The notes beneath the pieces were generated by a model. It had not been told where the DNA came from, searched no databases, and saw only the letters and a list, made by a program, of their open reading frames with translations. Below, one piece after another: positions 26,623-34,599 of a stretch of DNA of 64,000 nucleotides. Within the stretch, counting starts at the first letter, position 1; each line of letters starts with the position of its first letter. The DNA is from Halalkalicoccus sp. CGA53. GTDB lineage: Archaea; Halobacteriota; Halobacteria; Halobacteriales; Halalkalicoccaceae. A program made the translations under genes and the position numbers. The DNA lies in NCBI RefSeq assembly GCF_036429475.1, contig NZ_CP144125.1, positions 1,984,001 through 2,048,000 on the forward strand, read 5' to 3'.

Positions 26623-27042
26623 TCATTCACTACCGTCGGTGGGTGCTATCGGTTCGAGGTCGTGGCGCTCGGTCCAGACACCGAGATACCAGAAGACCGG
26701 CGCCAGGTCCCTCGCTTTCTCCGTCGCGTCGTACTCGACGCGAGGTGGAATCTCGTTGTACGCCGTCCGGGTCAGTAATCCGACGTCGGTCAGTTCCTCG
26801 AGTCGGTTCGAAAGCGTGTTCGGCGCGATGTCGACGACCGCTTCGATCTCTCCGAACCGAAACGGCCCCTCGCCGGTCGCGAACTGGTGGAGGATCACGA
26901 TGGTGTGTTTCTTCCCGAGCAGGTTCAGCAGCCTCGACATCGTCCGATTGTCCTTCTCCGCTCGTTCCGAGCCGGGCGGTCTCGGCGTCTCGTTCGAGAG
27001 AATCGTCTCGATGAACTCCTCGGCGTGCGATGGCTCGACCAT
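26623..27042 (-). CDS. HxlR-family winged-helix transcriptional regulator
   Basis: A 139-residue DNA-binding protein. The HxlR core spans residues 35-120: LLGKKHTIVILHQF, then FRFGEIEAVVDIAPNTLSNRLEELTDVGLL, then a wing with PPRVEYDATEKARDLAPVF. HxlR proteins act as dimers on divergent promoters and often sense reactive electrophiles. It is divergent from a DUF6069-like membrane gene (127 nt between ATGs), with two inverted repeats in the gap. A TATA-like agctatac on the minus strand lies about 22-29 nt before its ATG. Confidence 0.9.
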   Translation of the reverse strand: MVEPSHAEEFIETILSNETPRPPGSERAEKDNRTMSRLLNLLGKKHTIVILHQFATGEGPFRFGEIEAVVDIAPNTLSNRLEELTDVGLLTRTAYNEIPPRVEYDATEKARDLAPVFWYLGVWTERHDLEPIAPTDGSE

Positions 27043-27063
27043 ACCGACTCTTCTCTCTGAAGT

Positions 27064-27163
27064 CGTATAGCTTGTTCCTTCGAACTCCCTAAGTAGCCTA
27101 GGGAGAGCTGAGTTGCTTCATAACTCCTAACTTAATAGTATATCACTTCAGGTGCTGTAGCAC
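27064..27163. promoter_or_regulatory. Divergent promoter region with two candidate operators
   Basis: Between the HxlR gene and the gene at 27169 are: a minus-strand TATA (27064-27071), an inverted repeat CTCCCTA-n7-TAGGGAG (27085-27105), a plus-strand TATA-like tagtatat (27136-27143), and a second palindrome GTGCTGTAGCAC (27152-27163) lying over the expected start of the plus-strand transcript. Both palindromes suit a dimeric winged-helix repressor. Binding is inferred. Confidence 0.6.
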
Positions 27164-27168
27164 TGGAT

Positions 27169-27633
27169 ATGGCATTCAGACACGCCACGATCAACACCGA
27201 GAAACCCAACGCAGTCCGAGCGTCTCGACTCGTCAAGTACGGCCTGCTCGCGCTCGTCGGCGCGAGCGGAGTGAATCTCCTCGTCCTCACCCTCGGATTA
27301 ACACTACTCGAGTACCCCTCCGAATTCGTCGGAGGCACATTCGGACCGCTCGCCGCCGGGCCGGTGATCATCAATTCAGCCGTAGCTGCAATCGGAGCGA
27401 CCGTCGTCTACGGACTCATCACCCGATACGCGGTCCGTCCGAATCGCACGTTCGTGATCATCGCAGGGGTCGTGCTTGTGTTGTCGTTCGCGATGTTCCT
27501 CGCACCCGATATCGCCGGTGCGCCTCTAAATGTCTTCGTCACGCTCGGATTAATGCACGTCACCGCCGCAGTGGTCATCGTCGGAGTGCTACTCCGGGCC
27601 CACCATCAGAGCCAGTATCTCAGTAGCCGGTAG
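27169..27633 (+). CDS. DUF6069-like four-helix membrane protein
   Basis: A 154-residue protein with four helices at about residues 24-46, 60-82, 91-112 and 117-140 and a Gly/Pro-rich linker between helices 1 and 2. The arrangement resembles the DUF6069 family as I recall it. Function unknown. Because it faces an HxlR regulator across shared operators, it is probably that regulator's target. The ATG at 27169 sits about 30 nt from a TATA box, so the transcript is likely leaderless or nearly so. Confidence 0.7.
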   Translation: MAFRHATINTEKPNAVRASRLVKYGLLALVGASGVNLLVLTLGLTLLEYPSEFVGGTFGPLAAGPVIINSAVAAIGATVVYGLITRYAVRPNRTFVIIAGVVLVLSFAMFLAPDIAGAPLNVFVTLGLMHVTAAVVIVGVLLRAHHQSQYLSSR

Positions 27634-27738
27634 AGTAGCCTGACAGATGGAAGTACCAACTCTGAGGATCATCACTCTGTAAGAACGTCTCGGTTCGCGA
27701 CCCTCCCGATATATCAGTGAGAGGAGCGTGAGACACCC

Positions 27739-28218
27739 ATGGTCGACTGTTTACTCAACCACGTTGCCATCGACGTGGACGACCTCGAAGAAGCCGTAGC
27801 GTTTTACACCGATCTCTTCGAGATGGAACGAGTGCCGACGCCTGATTTCGGTACTCCCTATGCGTGGCTCGAGTTCGGCGGTCAACAGCTCCACCTCATC
27901 GAACGAGGGGGAGGGGACCAGAGACCGAAGCACCAGCACTTCGCGTTGATCGTCGACGATTTCGAGACGGTGTGGAACCGCGCCGAAGACCGAGGTGCCA
28001 TCGATGAAGACACTGGCTACGTACGGGCACTCCCGAACGGCGTCGTACAGTGTTATATTCGGGACCCGAGTGGGAATCGCGTCGAGTTCATGTGGCCCGA
28101 TGTCGAAACCCTCCCGGATACCATCGCGACCCACGTCGACCACGTCGAGGCTGAAGCGCCGACGGAGGAGCCTGCTGGCGCCACCATCGCTCCAAACGTC
28201 ACCGTTTATGAGGATTGA
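27739..28218 (+). CDS. VOC-family (glyoxalase/dioxygenase-like) protein
   Basis: A 159-residue vicinal-oxygen-chelate protein. The first beta-alpha-beta-beta-beta unit has LNHVAIDVDDLEEAVAFYTD (His8 as a metal ligand candidate) and a Glu in QQLHLIERGG; the second unit shows HQHFALIVDDF and ends CYIRDPSGNRVEFM with a ligand-type Glu. One VOC domain only, so it should dimerise. The last 30 residues are an acidic tail. Substrate unknown; the family includes glyoxalase I, fosfomycin resistance and ring-cleaving dioxygenases. Confidence 0.88.
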   Translation: MVDCLLNHVAIDVDDLEEAVAFYTDLFEMERVPTPDFGTPYAWLEFGGQQLHLIERGGGDQRPKHQHFALIVDDFETVWNRAEDRGAIDEDTGYVRALPNGVVQCYIRDPSGNRVEFMWPDVETLPDTIATHVDHVEAEAPTEEPAGATIAPNVTVYED

Positions 28219-28256
28219 TCTCTCCCTGATGGAAGTGCGGTCTAGTGGACTGATCG

Positions 28257-28736
28257 TCAGGGGATCCCGATGTTTTGACGGCGGCGATACAGGTAATAGA
28301 GCGCGACGATGATTCCAATCACGGGTGCCGCGACGAAGTTGAGGATACCGAGGATCCCGTAGAGAACCGGATCCGGCTCCCACGATAGTTCCGAGTCCGC
28401 GATCCACTTCGCATCCAGATACAGCGCAATCGGGAGTAACACGGTGAGAACGAGTCCCAGCAGCGCGTAGACGGCTACCCCGACCATGAGGAGGACCATC
28501 GCGAACGCGAAGACGGGTGCGATCATCTGCGGTTCTGCCTCCGCTGGTCCCGCGACGATCACTACGGGAGCGAACAGCAACACCGCCGCGATCACGAGCG
28601 GAATCGAGAGCAGCGTGTAGATCGGGTACGCAACGATCCAGTACCACCATCTCGAACCCTCCTCAGGGACGGAGACGACGGGGTCTCGGTTTTCGGCGTG
28701 AACCGTTCCGGTCGTATCCTCGTTTGACTCGTCCAT
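28257..28736 (-). CDS. Hypothetical membrane protein
   Basis: A 159-residue protein with a short acidic N-terminus, then four helices (about residues 33-57, 70-92, 95-113 and 122-147) and a basic end (LYYLYRRRQN). The start is taken as the ATG at 28736 because it opens the acidic leader; an earlier in-frame ATG at 28757 adds seven residues. The organisation recalls haloarchaeal SHOCT-like or DUF4870-like small membrane proteins, but I cannot confirm either. Confidence 0.65.
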   Translation of the reverse strand: MDESNEDTTGTVHAENRDPVVSVPEEGSRWWYWIVAYPIYTLLSIPLVIAAVLLFAPVVIVAGPAEAEPQMIAPVFAFAMVLLMVGVAVYALLGLVLTVLLPIALYLDAKWIADSELSWEPDPVLYGILGILNFVAAPVIGIIVALYYLYRRRQNIGIP

Positions 28737-28864
28737 ACCCTTTCTTTCTCTGTCCACTACAATAGACTGGGATGGTCTTCCCTCTCTCGACCGCTAATAG
28801 TTCGAACGTCTGAGGGGAGAATCGTCGAGTTCGGTAATCGTCTCGGATCGTGATCTGAGAGGGG

Positions 28865-29686
28865 TTAGACCGTCGAAGCGCCGTCTTCGGTCTCGAGCGA
28901 TCGCGCCCGAACACCGTATTCGGCGACGGCGACGAAACAGATCGCCCATAGGACCGCAAGCGATCCGCCGATCACACCGAAGTTCACGCCCTGAACGGGG
29001 TCGGGGAACATCGCCGACGCGACGCCGACGAACGCCACCAGAATCGCGACGGCGTAGACGAGCGCTCGCCACCCGACGGGTCGGAAGCTCGCGACGATCG
29101 CTCCGAGACCGATAGTCAGTGCACCCCCGGCCATCATCAGGTAGTGCTCGAAGACCACGTGATCGTCCGCGAGCGTCATGTGAAGGTTCATCTGGAGTGC
29201 GGCGAACGCGATCAGTGGAACCGCAGCCACCGCGCCGAGCGCCAGCATCCGAGCGTCGAGCGTCTCACGCGACGGCCGGAACGACCGCAGTCCGGGGTGC
29301 AACAGGCCGATGATCACGAGCGGGATCGCGAAGATCGCCAGTTCGGCGAGCGCCGAAGCCCCTTCGCCGATGACACTCACGACTAGCAGGGAGGCGACCG
29401 CTACCGCCGCGAACAGGTACGCACCGATGCGTTCGGCGGGCCGGTACAACTGGAGCGCGATAGAGACGACGAGTAACGTCAGTAAGCCCCCGATCATCAC
29501 GTGGTGAACGCGGTGGGTGAAGACCTCGTATCCGGGCGTCCATGCGAGGTAAGCGAACCGCATCGGCTCGTTCAGCGCGAACAGGAGGAACGCGAGGAAC
29601 GCGGCCGTCACTGCGTAGAACAACGGCTTTCGGCCGAGAGCAGCCGTCCATCGCGTCCGTGCCCGGACCGCCGAGGCAGTGCTCAT
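28865..29686 (-). CDS. Eight-helix hypothetical membrane protein
   Basis: A 273-residue protein with about eight evenly spaced helices. Helix-linked histidines (HRVHHVMIGG near 58; NLHMTLADDHVVFEHYLMMAGG near 170-190) could bind heme or metal, but I know no family with this exact pattern. Its ATG overlaps the stop of the SRPBCC gene by 4 nt, so the two are coupled and probably work together. Confidence 0.65.
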   Translation of the reverse strand: MSTASAVRARTRWTAALGRKPLFYAVTAAFLAFLLFALNEPMRFAYLAWTPGYEVFTHRVHHVMIGGLLTLLVVSIALQLYRPAERIGAYLFAAVAVASLLVVSVIGEGASALAELAIFAIPLVIIGLLHPGLRSFRPSRETLDARMLALGAVAAVPLIAFAALQMNLHMTLADDHVVFEHYLMMAGGALTIGLGAIVASFRPVGWRALVYAVAILVAFVGVASAMFPDPVQGVNFGVIGGSLAVLWAICFVAVAEYGVRARSLETEDGASTV

Positions 29687-30165
29687 GCCGATAGCTCCAT
29701 TCCAGTGTCAGTCCCACCCTCGGACTTCGAGAGTTCTGCCTCGATGAGCTCTTTGGAGGTTTGAAGCGACTGTCTGAACTGGCGTTTGTTATAGCGCTTG
29801 GCGACCGGCTCGATTACTCTCTCTAGTAACGAATCGCCGAAACGGTAGTCACACCGCTGGACGACCCGAGTGCCGGTATCGGTCTCCGAGTAGTGATAGT
29901 GCATCTCACCGGTCATGCTGGGGCTCTCGAAGGTGGTGATCGTGTGAGCGTTCGGCTCGATGACTCGAAATACCATCTCGGTGTCGACGGACGTCCCCAG
30001 CATTCTATAGATAGCGTCCATCCGGACGCCGTCGTCAGTCTCCTCGAGTATCTCGATCTCCGTCAAACTCGGGGTGGCTCGTCGCCAGTTTTTCGGGTCG
30101 GTCCCCCATTCGAAGACCCGGTCGATCGGGGCTGCGATCTCGACGCTGTGCTCGAAAGTCGGCAT
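29683..30165 (-). CDS. SRPBCC (START/polyketide cyclase-like) protein
   Basis: A 160-residue ligand-binding protein with the SRPBCC fold: N-terminal strand FEHSVEIAAPIDRVFEWGTDPKNW, a central beta-sheet (HTITTFESPSMTGEMHYHYS) and a long C-terminal helix. These proteins bind hydrophobic ligands. It is the first gene of a two-gene operon with the eight-helix membrane protein. The bound ligand cannot be told. Confidence 0.85.
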   Translation of the reverse strand: MPTFEHSVEIAAPIDRVFEWGTDPKNWRRATPSLTEIEILEETDDGVRMDAIYRMLGTSVDTEMVFRVIEPNAHTITTFESPSMTGEMHYHYSETDTGTRVVQRCDYRFGDSLLERVIEPVAKRYNKRQFRQSLQTSKELIEAELSKSEGGTDTGMELSA

Positions 30166-30288
30166 GTGTTTTCACTCCGTCGTCAAACCGGACACCGCAT
30201 CCTTCGTTAAGGAAAATACTGCGAGACGGTCTGTTGACAGCCGTACTAATAGTCTCCAGGGAATATAAATCTCGCGTGGCACACGAGA

Positions 30289-30549
30289 ATGGCCGCCGAC
30301 GAATGCAAATTCCCTTCAGACGGCGTAACGGTCTGTCCGGTCACGAGCGCTAGCTGAAGCGATCAACGGGAAACGGTTTTAGCGGGGTTGGAGTCCGACT
30401 ACTACGAAATCCCTCGTGAGATCCGACCGAGCGAACTGGCCGACGAGTTCGGGATCAGTCAGCAAGCGCTCTCGAAACGGTTCCGGCGAACGCACCGGGC
30501 GTTAGCGGAGAACGCGTTCACGGTTACCCCACCGGAGAACCAGAACTGA
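30289..30549 (+). pseudogene. Remnant of an HTH_10 (Bat-type) regulator
   Basis: In one frame, an ATG at 30289 (26-28 nt after a TATA-like aatataaa) gives 22 codons, then TGA (30355-30357), then 63 more codons to TGA at 30547-30549. The second part reads DQRETVLAGLESDYYEIPRE, then LADEFGISQQALSKRFRRTHR, the C-terminal helix-turn-helix of bacterioopsin-activator-like regulators. The several hundred residues that normally precede it are missing, so this is an internal-deletion remnant plus a stop. The first 22 codons may be its original N-terminus. Confidence 0.75.
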
Positions 30550-30589
30550 GTCTCGGAAGTGATAGAGCGCTACGTGCGGGGAGCGTGAA

Positions 30590-30793
30590 TCAGTCGTCTC
30601 TACCCGGAGGGGTGATCTCGAAGGGGTCCTCGGATTCAGCGGTTAGATTTACGAACCTCGTGCCTCCGCACGGGCATTCCGACTCGAGGCCGATGATTCG
30701 AACGTTACCATCGGGCCAGAGGCGAGCGGCATAGGCGGAGCCACAATCGATACATTCGGCTGCTATTCGCCGTGCGTTTTCTTTCCCCACCAT
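30590..30793 (-). CDS. Small zinc-finger-like protein
   Basis: A 67-residue protein with two CxxC-type pairs: CIDC near residue 15 and CPCG near 41, spaced like a zinc ribbon (treble clef). The ATG at 30793 opens right before GKENARRIAAEC. Such mini-zinc proteins are common in haloarchaea and mostly uncharacterised. Nothing adjacent points to its job. Confidence 0.65.
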   Translation of the reverse strand: MVGKENARRIAAECIDCGSAYAARLWPDGNVRIIGLESECPCGGTRFVNLTAESEDPFEITPPGRDD

Positions 30794-31063
30794 CGGTACC
30801 ACGATGGGGTACGTGTGAGCATATGGGTTACTATTCTGCCAGTACGTCGGTGTGATCACCCTAGCCCGACCGCTCGGGAGCGGGAGCGATACAAGGGCGT
30901 GCCTCCGGCTGTCTCCGAAGGAGCTCCGGGGACATCCCTTCGGCACGTGAGGTAGCAACGGACGGATTGATACATCTCACCGAAAACATTCAGTTACTTC
31001 TCGAATCAGATCGAAACCGGATCACGAATCGATCATCACCCGACCGATCGCGTCCGAGAATCG

Positions 31064-33100
31064 TTATTCTGGTAGTTGTTCGTTATCGCCGAAAAGCATC
31101 GCCAGGAGTGTTCGTTCTGCAGTTCGGAGATGGCGGTTGAACGTCGGCCCCGTAATGCCGAGCATCTCGGCGACTTCTTCGCCGGTCACGGTTCTCGGCC
31201 ATTCGAAGTAGCCCGCGAAGAAGGCGGTTTCGACAGCCGCACGCTGCTTGTTTGTGAGCCGATCCGTGAGCTCTGAAGTGATTTCGAGAGCGGTTCTCGC
31301 CTCTCGAACCTTACTCCGTTGAGCGACCAACTCGGTCTCGGGATACACGTCGTTTACCGCGTCGAGCACCTCTCTCGGATTCGTCGCTGGTGGGAGGTCG
31401 GCGACGACACGTGTCTCGTCCACGGTCGTCTGCACGCTCCGTATTCGACCTCCATGCGCTGTTATGGTTTCGGTGAGTGATGGTCCCACGACGGTCAGCC
31501 TGAAAAGGAGTCCTCTTCCCCGATCGACTCCGTCGTCGAGAAGCGCCACGTCCTCTACTGCCGGAAACCGTGTGATCGAATCCGTGAACTGCTCTTCAGA
31601 CAGCCCGAAGACGGTCATGAACTGGAAGAGTCGGCCGTCGTCGATCGGCACCGTTCGTTCGACCGAGAGAAGTGTCTCTGTATCGTCCTCCCCTCTCGTA
31701 TCGGGAGTCGCTTCCTTCGTCAGCCGTCGAGCGATCTCTTCGTTCCGAAATTCGAGTTCGATCACGGAGTCGGATACGAGTGCTTTTCGTTGTTCGGCAG
31801 CGTGAACTGCGTGGCCGATCACAGCGCCGAGATGCGCCACTGAATCCCGTTCTTGTTTGCTGAACGCGTTCGTCCGGGCCGTGTAGATATTCAAGACGCC
31901 GTAGAGGACGTCGTTGTGGAGGATCGGAATCGCGGCTGATGCGTCGAATCCACGCTCCATGGCTTGCTCCCGCCAAGGCTCGTACGTCGGGTCCGTCTCT
32001 ATGTCGTGTTGAAACTGCGGCTGCCGTGTCCGAACCGCCGTTCCCGTCGGTCCTCGCCCGTGTGGATCATCCCGGTCGATAGACAGACGACTCTCCTCGA
32101 GATACGACGTTTCATCACCGGCCATACAGTTCGGCCTCACCTCGTCGCTCGCTCGTTCCACCTCGCCGATCCAGGCGAACACGTAGGAATCGGTCTCCAC
32201 CAGCCGATCGCAGACCTGCCGTTCGATCTCCTCCCGCGAGGATGCGTCGATGGCTGCGTGTGTGATCTCCTGAATCACCCTGTTGAGATGGTTGATCGCG
32301 GCGAGCTGATCGCGCTGGTACTCGAGTTGCTGTTCGTACCGCTTGCGTTCGGTGATATCGATGAAATACTCCGTTACGCCGGTTTCCGAGGGGTACACTC
32401 GGACGAGGAACCAGGAATCGACCGGGGAGAAATACTCCTCGTACACGACCGGTTCCTGTGTCTGGACGGCCCGTCGATACTGATCTTCGAACGGTGTCCC
32501 GATCGCATCGGGAAACTGCTCCCAGATCACCGACCCGACCAACTCCTCCACAGGGCACTCTAAGAGCTCTTCTGCCGTTTCGTTTGCATAGGTTACGCGT
32601 GCTGCTCTATCGAATTCGAGGATCGCGTCAGTGATACGGCTATACACGTCTTCGGGGCACTCCCCGAAACGGTGTCCCCGAACGCTCTCGGACCCTGTCT
32701 CGGACGAATCGTCGAACTGAACGCTTATTCGCAGTTCGTCGTACTCCACGACCGGTCGTTTGGCACGCCCCTCTCGGACGAACGAGAGTACACGGAGGGC
32801 CTCGAAACGCTGTAATTCAGTGTGAACGTTCTTGATATCGCGGTCGACGAGCCGAGCAGTCTCGCTGATACTCGGTGGCTCCTCACGGCGAATCACGTCG
32901 ATCAGTTCGAGTGTCTGTGGGGTAAACGTTCGATAGAGCTCTCCGACGTCCGGGAACACCAGGACGTCGATCTCACCCTCGGAGGTAGTCTCGTCACTCG
33001 TCCGTACAGCTACTGGCTCGCTCTGGTCGTACCGCGTTCGTTCACTCCCGGTTACCGTGGCGACGAGCAGTGAACTAGGAGGGGTTCGGTTCAAGGACAT
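31064..33100 (-). CDS. Bat-like regulator with N-terminal HTH, PAS, GAF, BAT and HTH_10
   Basis: A 678-residue soluble regulator. Domains in order: an N-terminal winged-helix segment about 45-130 (DVGELYRTFTPQTLELIDVI, then SISETARLVDRDIKNVHTELQRFE), like the haloarchaeal HVO_A0114-type HTH; PAS about 155-255 (ILEFDRAARVTYANETAEELL); GAF about 275-430; the BAT output region about 435-600; and HTH_10 about 615-668 (LTNKQRAAVETAFFAGYFEWPR, EVAEMLGITGPTFNRHLRTAE). Members sense redox or small ligands through PAS/GAF and bind DNA through HTH_10. Two DNA-binding ends in one chain is unusual. Target unknown. ATG at 33100. Confidence 0.88.
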   Translation of the reverse strand: MSLNRTPPSSLLVATVTGSERTRYDQSEPVAVRTSDETTSEGEIDVLVFPDVGELYRTFTPQTLELIDVIRREEPPSISETARLVDRDIKNVHTELQRFEALRVLSFVREGRAKRPVVEYDELRISVQFDDSSETGSESVRGHRFGECPEDVYSRITDAILEFDRAARVTYANETAEELLECPVEELVGSVIWEQFPDAIGTPFEDQYRRAVQTQEPVVYEEYFSPVDSWFLVRVYPSETGVTEYFIDITERKRYEQQLEYQRDQLAAINHLNRVIQEITHAAIDASSREEIERQVCDRLVETDSYVFAWIGEVERASDEVRPNCMAGDETSYLEESRLSIDRDDPHGRGPTGTAVRTRQPQFQHDIETDPTYEPWREQAMERGFDASAAIPILHNDVLYGVLNIYTARTNAFSKQERDSVAHLGAVIGHAVHAAEQRKALVSDSVIELEFRNEEIARRLTKEATPDTRGEDDTETLLSVERTVPIDDGRLFQFMTVFGLSEEQFTDSITRFPAVEDVALLDDGVDRGRGLLFRLTVVGPSLTETITAHGGRIRSVQTTVDETRVVADLPPATNPREVLDAVNDVYPETELVAQRSKVREARTALEITSELTDRLTNKQRAAVETAFFAGYFEWPRTVTGEEVAEMLGITGPTFNRHLRTAERTLLAMLFGDNEQLPE

Positions 33101-33689
33101 GGCTGTGCTCGTAACCCACTCACCGAGTGCGGCGGTGTTTCATGTGAATCTATCACACGGTATGGGGCGGTAGATACGGATAAGTGCTGCGCATAGGGTT
33201 CGCCCGACCTCCTCCGAGTAGACCGTGGAGTGGCTGACCTCGACAGAACCCTTGGTTACAGGACCAGTGATCACCCACGAATTCACGATTGTTCGTCACA
33301 TCGGTCCGGAGATCGTGGGTGTGGCGTTTACGTCCGATACATAGTGGACCGTGACTATTTGTCACCAACGAACTGTGTATCGATCTACACAGTCATTTCT
33401 CGATACTCGTAGATGATTTTATCGAATAAATTTATTATTCCTTCTGTGATTTACAGCGTACTATCGTCCTGCTACCGTCGGTACACAACGGTCGTAGCCG
33501 AGTTCGTTTTCCCGTTACCCCCTCATTCGTGAACTGGCGACGCTGTCTGTGGGACAACGAGGTGGTCGGTGTGCCAAAATCAGTCGGCAGACGCCGAGGG
33601 TGCCTCTGACACCCCTTGGAGAGGACCGAAATGAAAGGTGAACGCACCACGAGCGTAGTCACGGTGACGGTACGAATCACGGTAGTACA
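33101..33689. other. Gene-free AT-rich gap
   Basis: No gene or clear repeat in 589 bases. The centre (33410-33445) is the most AT-rich piece of this part of the window and includes attttatcgaataaattta, possibly a promoter or a decayed insertion site. Confidence 0.4.
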
Positions 33690-34124
33690 ATGAACACGGA
33701 CTCGTCTGACGAGAAGTGGATGCAGGGGGATCGGGAGACGATTAGCCACGTCGATACGATCGTAGAAGCTGAAGACGCCGTCTTCGGCGGTGTCTCCGAT
33801 CACACGCTCGCTTTCGGTGCTCTTGCGTCTCGGTCTTGCAGATATACGATCTACTATTTCTTGTCGACGTCCGAATCGAGTGCCTCGCTCTCGAAGTTGG
33901 TTACAGGTATTCAGACACTCGCAGGCCAGCAGAGCGAACGACAGGTGAGAGCCGACGACGAAACGCTCGAAACGCTCCTTCTCGAGAAAATCATCCCACA
34001 GCTCGAACGGCTCGGTGTGATCGAATACGACGCCCGAAGTGAGACGGTACGATATTATCGCCGGCCGTTCATCGAAGAGTACGCGGAACACGCGGCGTTC
34101 CAGGAGCTATCGACCCACGAGTAG
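33690..34124 (+). CDS. DUF7344-type winged-helix protein, second copy
   Basis: A 144-residue relative of the protein at 4590. Shared features are the segment LAFGALASRSCRYTIYYFL followed by a polar hinge, then LLEKIIPQLERLGVIEYD (compare HVPLLAEEGFVEYD) and a tail with FIEEYAEHAA. Likely DNA-binding. It is more AT-rich in codon choice than core genes. It ends with TAG immediately followed by TGA, and the TGA is the leading edge of the 100-bp inverted-repeat element, exactly as at the other locus. Regulator target unknown. Confidence 0.75.
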   Translation: MNTDSSDEKWMQGDRETISHVDTIVEAEDAVFGGVSDHTLAFGALASRSCRYTIYYFLSTSESSASLSKLVTGIQTLAGQQSERQVRADDETLETLLLEKIIPQLERLGVIEYDARSETVRYYRRPFIEEYAEHAAFQELSTHE

Positions 34125-34126
34125 TG

Positions 34127-34226
34127 ATAGGGATCATCGGTGAAGTTCGTACTTCTCCGACTTCGAACCGAGCGACATCGGTGACACGTGTACCCGAGAG
34201 ATTCAGTTGACTACGATGATCCCTAT
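34127..34226. repeat. 100-bp inverted-repeat element, copy 2
   Basis: The right end CTACGATGATCCCTAT (34211-34226) is identical to copy 1. The left end has the first 13 of 16 bases (ATAGGGATCATCG), so this copy is slightly eroded. The interior aligns to copy 1 without gaps at an offset of 29160 bp, with most differences at scattered single bases, many of them transitions. Flanking TGA triplets are again present. It starts 3 nt after the TAG of the DUF7344 gene. Its right half overlaps the end of a minus-strand ORF (34203-34562). Confidence 0.85.
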
Positions 34227-34562
34227 GAGGAGCCCTGCGTTTGATTCGAGCGTCTGCGTACCTGTACCGGATAGTGTACTGCTTCGACACGCAGTGGAGA
34301 TCGGTGCAGAAGTCCCCCGTAGCCCATCGACGTCCCACCCCTCGGGTAGGCTCTCCACGGTCGATAACGTTAGCACTTTCCGTGCACCGTCGGCCGCATC
34401 GACGGTCGTCCGTGCGAGGGTAGCCCCCCCCGAAGTGATCGCACGGTACACGTACTCGATACCCTCGTCTTCGACGAGGTCGATCCTCTCGGCCCCCTCG
34501 TTGGAACTCGGTTCGTCCTCCGGCGGGACACACCGTAATGTGTGGAACTGGACACTCCCCAC
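34203..34562 (-). CDS. Hypothetical protein ending inside the repeat element
   Basis: A 119-codon frame from GTG at 34562. The middle segment is acidic and well-behaved (AERIDLVEDEGIEYVYRA, then LARTTVDAADGARKVLTL, then VESLPEGWDVDGL), unlike most shadow frames. The last nine residues before the stop come from the inverted-repeat end. I recognise no family. It may be a real small haloarchaeal protein whose end was replaced by the element, or a chance frame. Confidence 0.4.
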   Translation of the reverse strand: MGSVQFHTLRCVPPEDEPSSNEGAERIDLVEDEGIEYVYRAITSGGATLARTTVDAADGARKVLTLSTVESLPEGWDVDGLRGTSAPISTACRSSTLSGTGTQTLESNAGLLIGIIVVN

Positions 34563-34599
34563 CGTTACTACCAATATACTGGCATAAAGTGCAGAAACG

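Noticed and set aside
10853-34560. tRNA-Arg as attachment site with direct repeat on the right
   Set aside because: I looked for a second copy of its 3' end and saw none, so an att site is not claimed, only a possible border.
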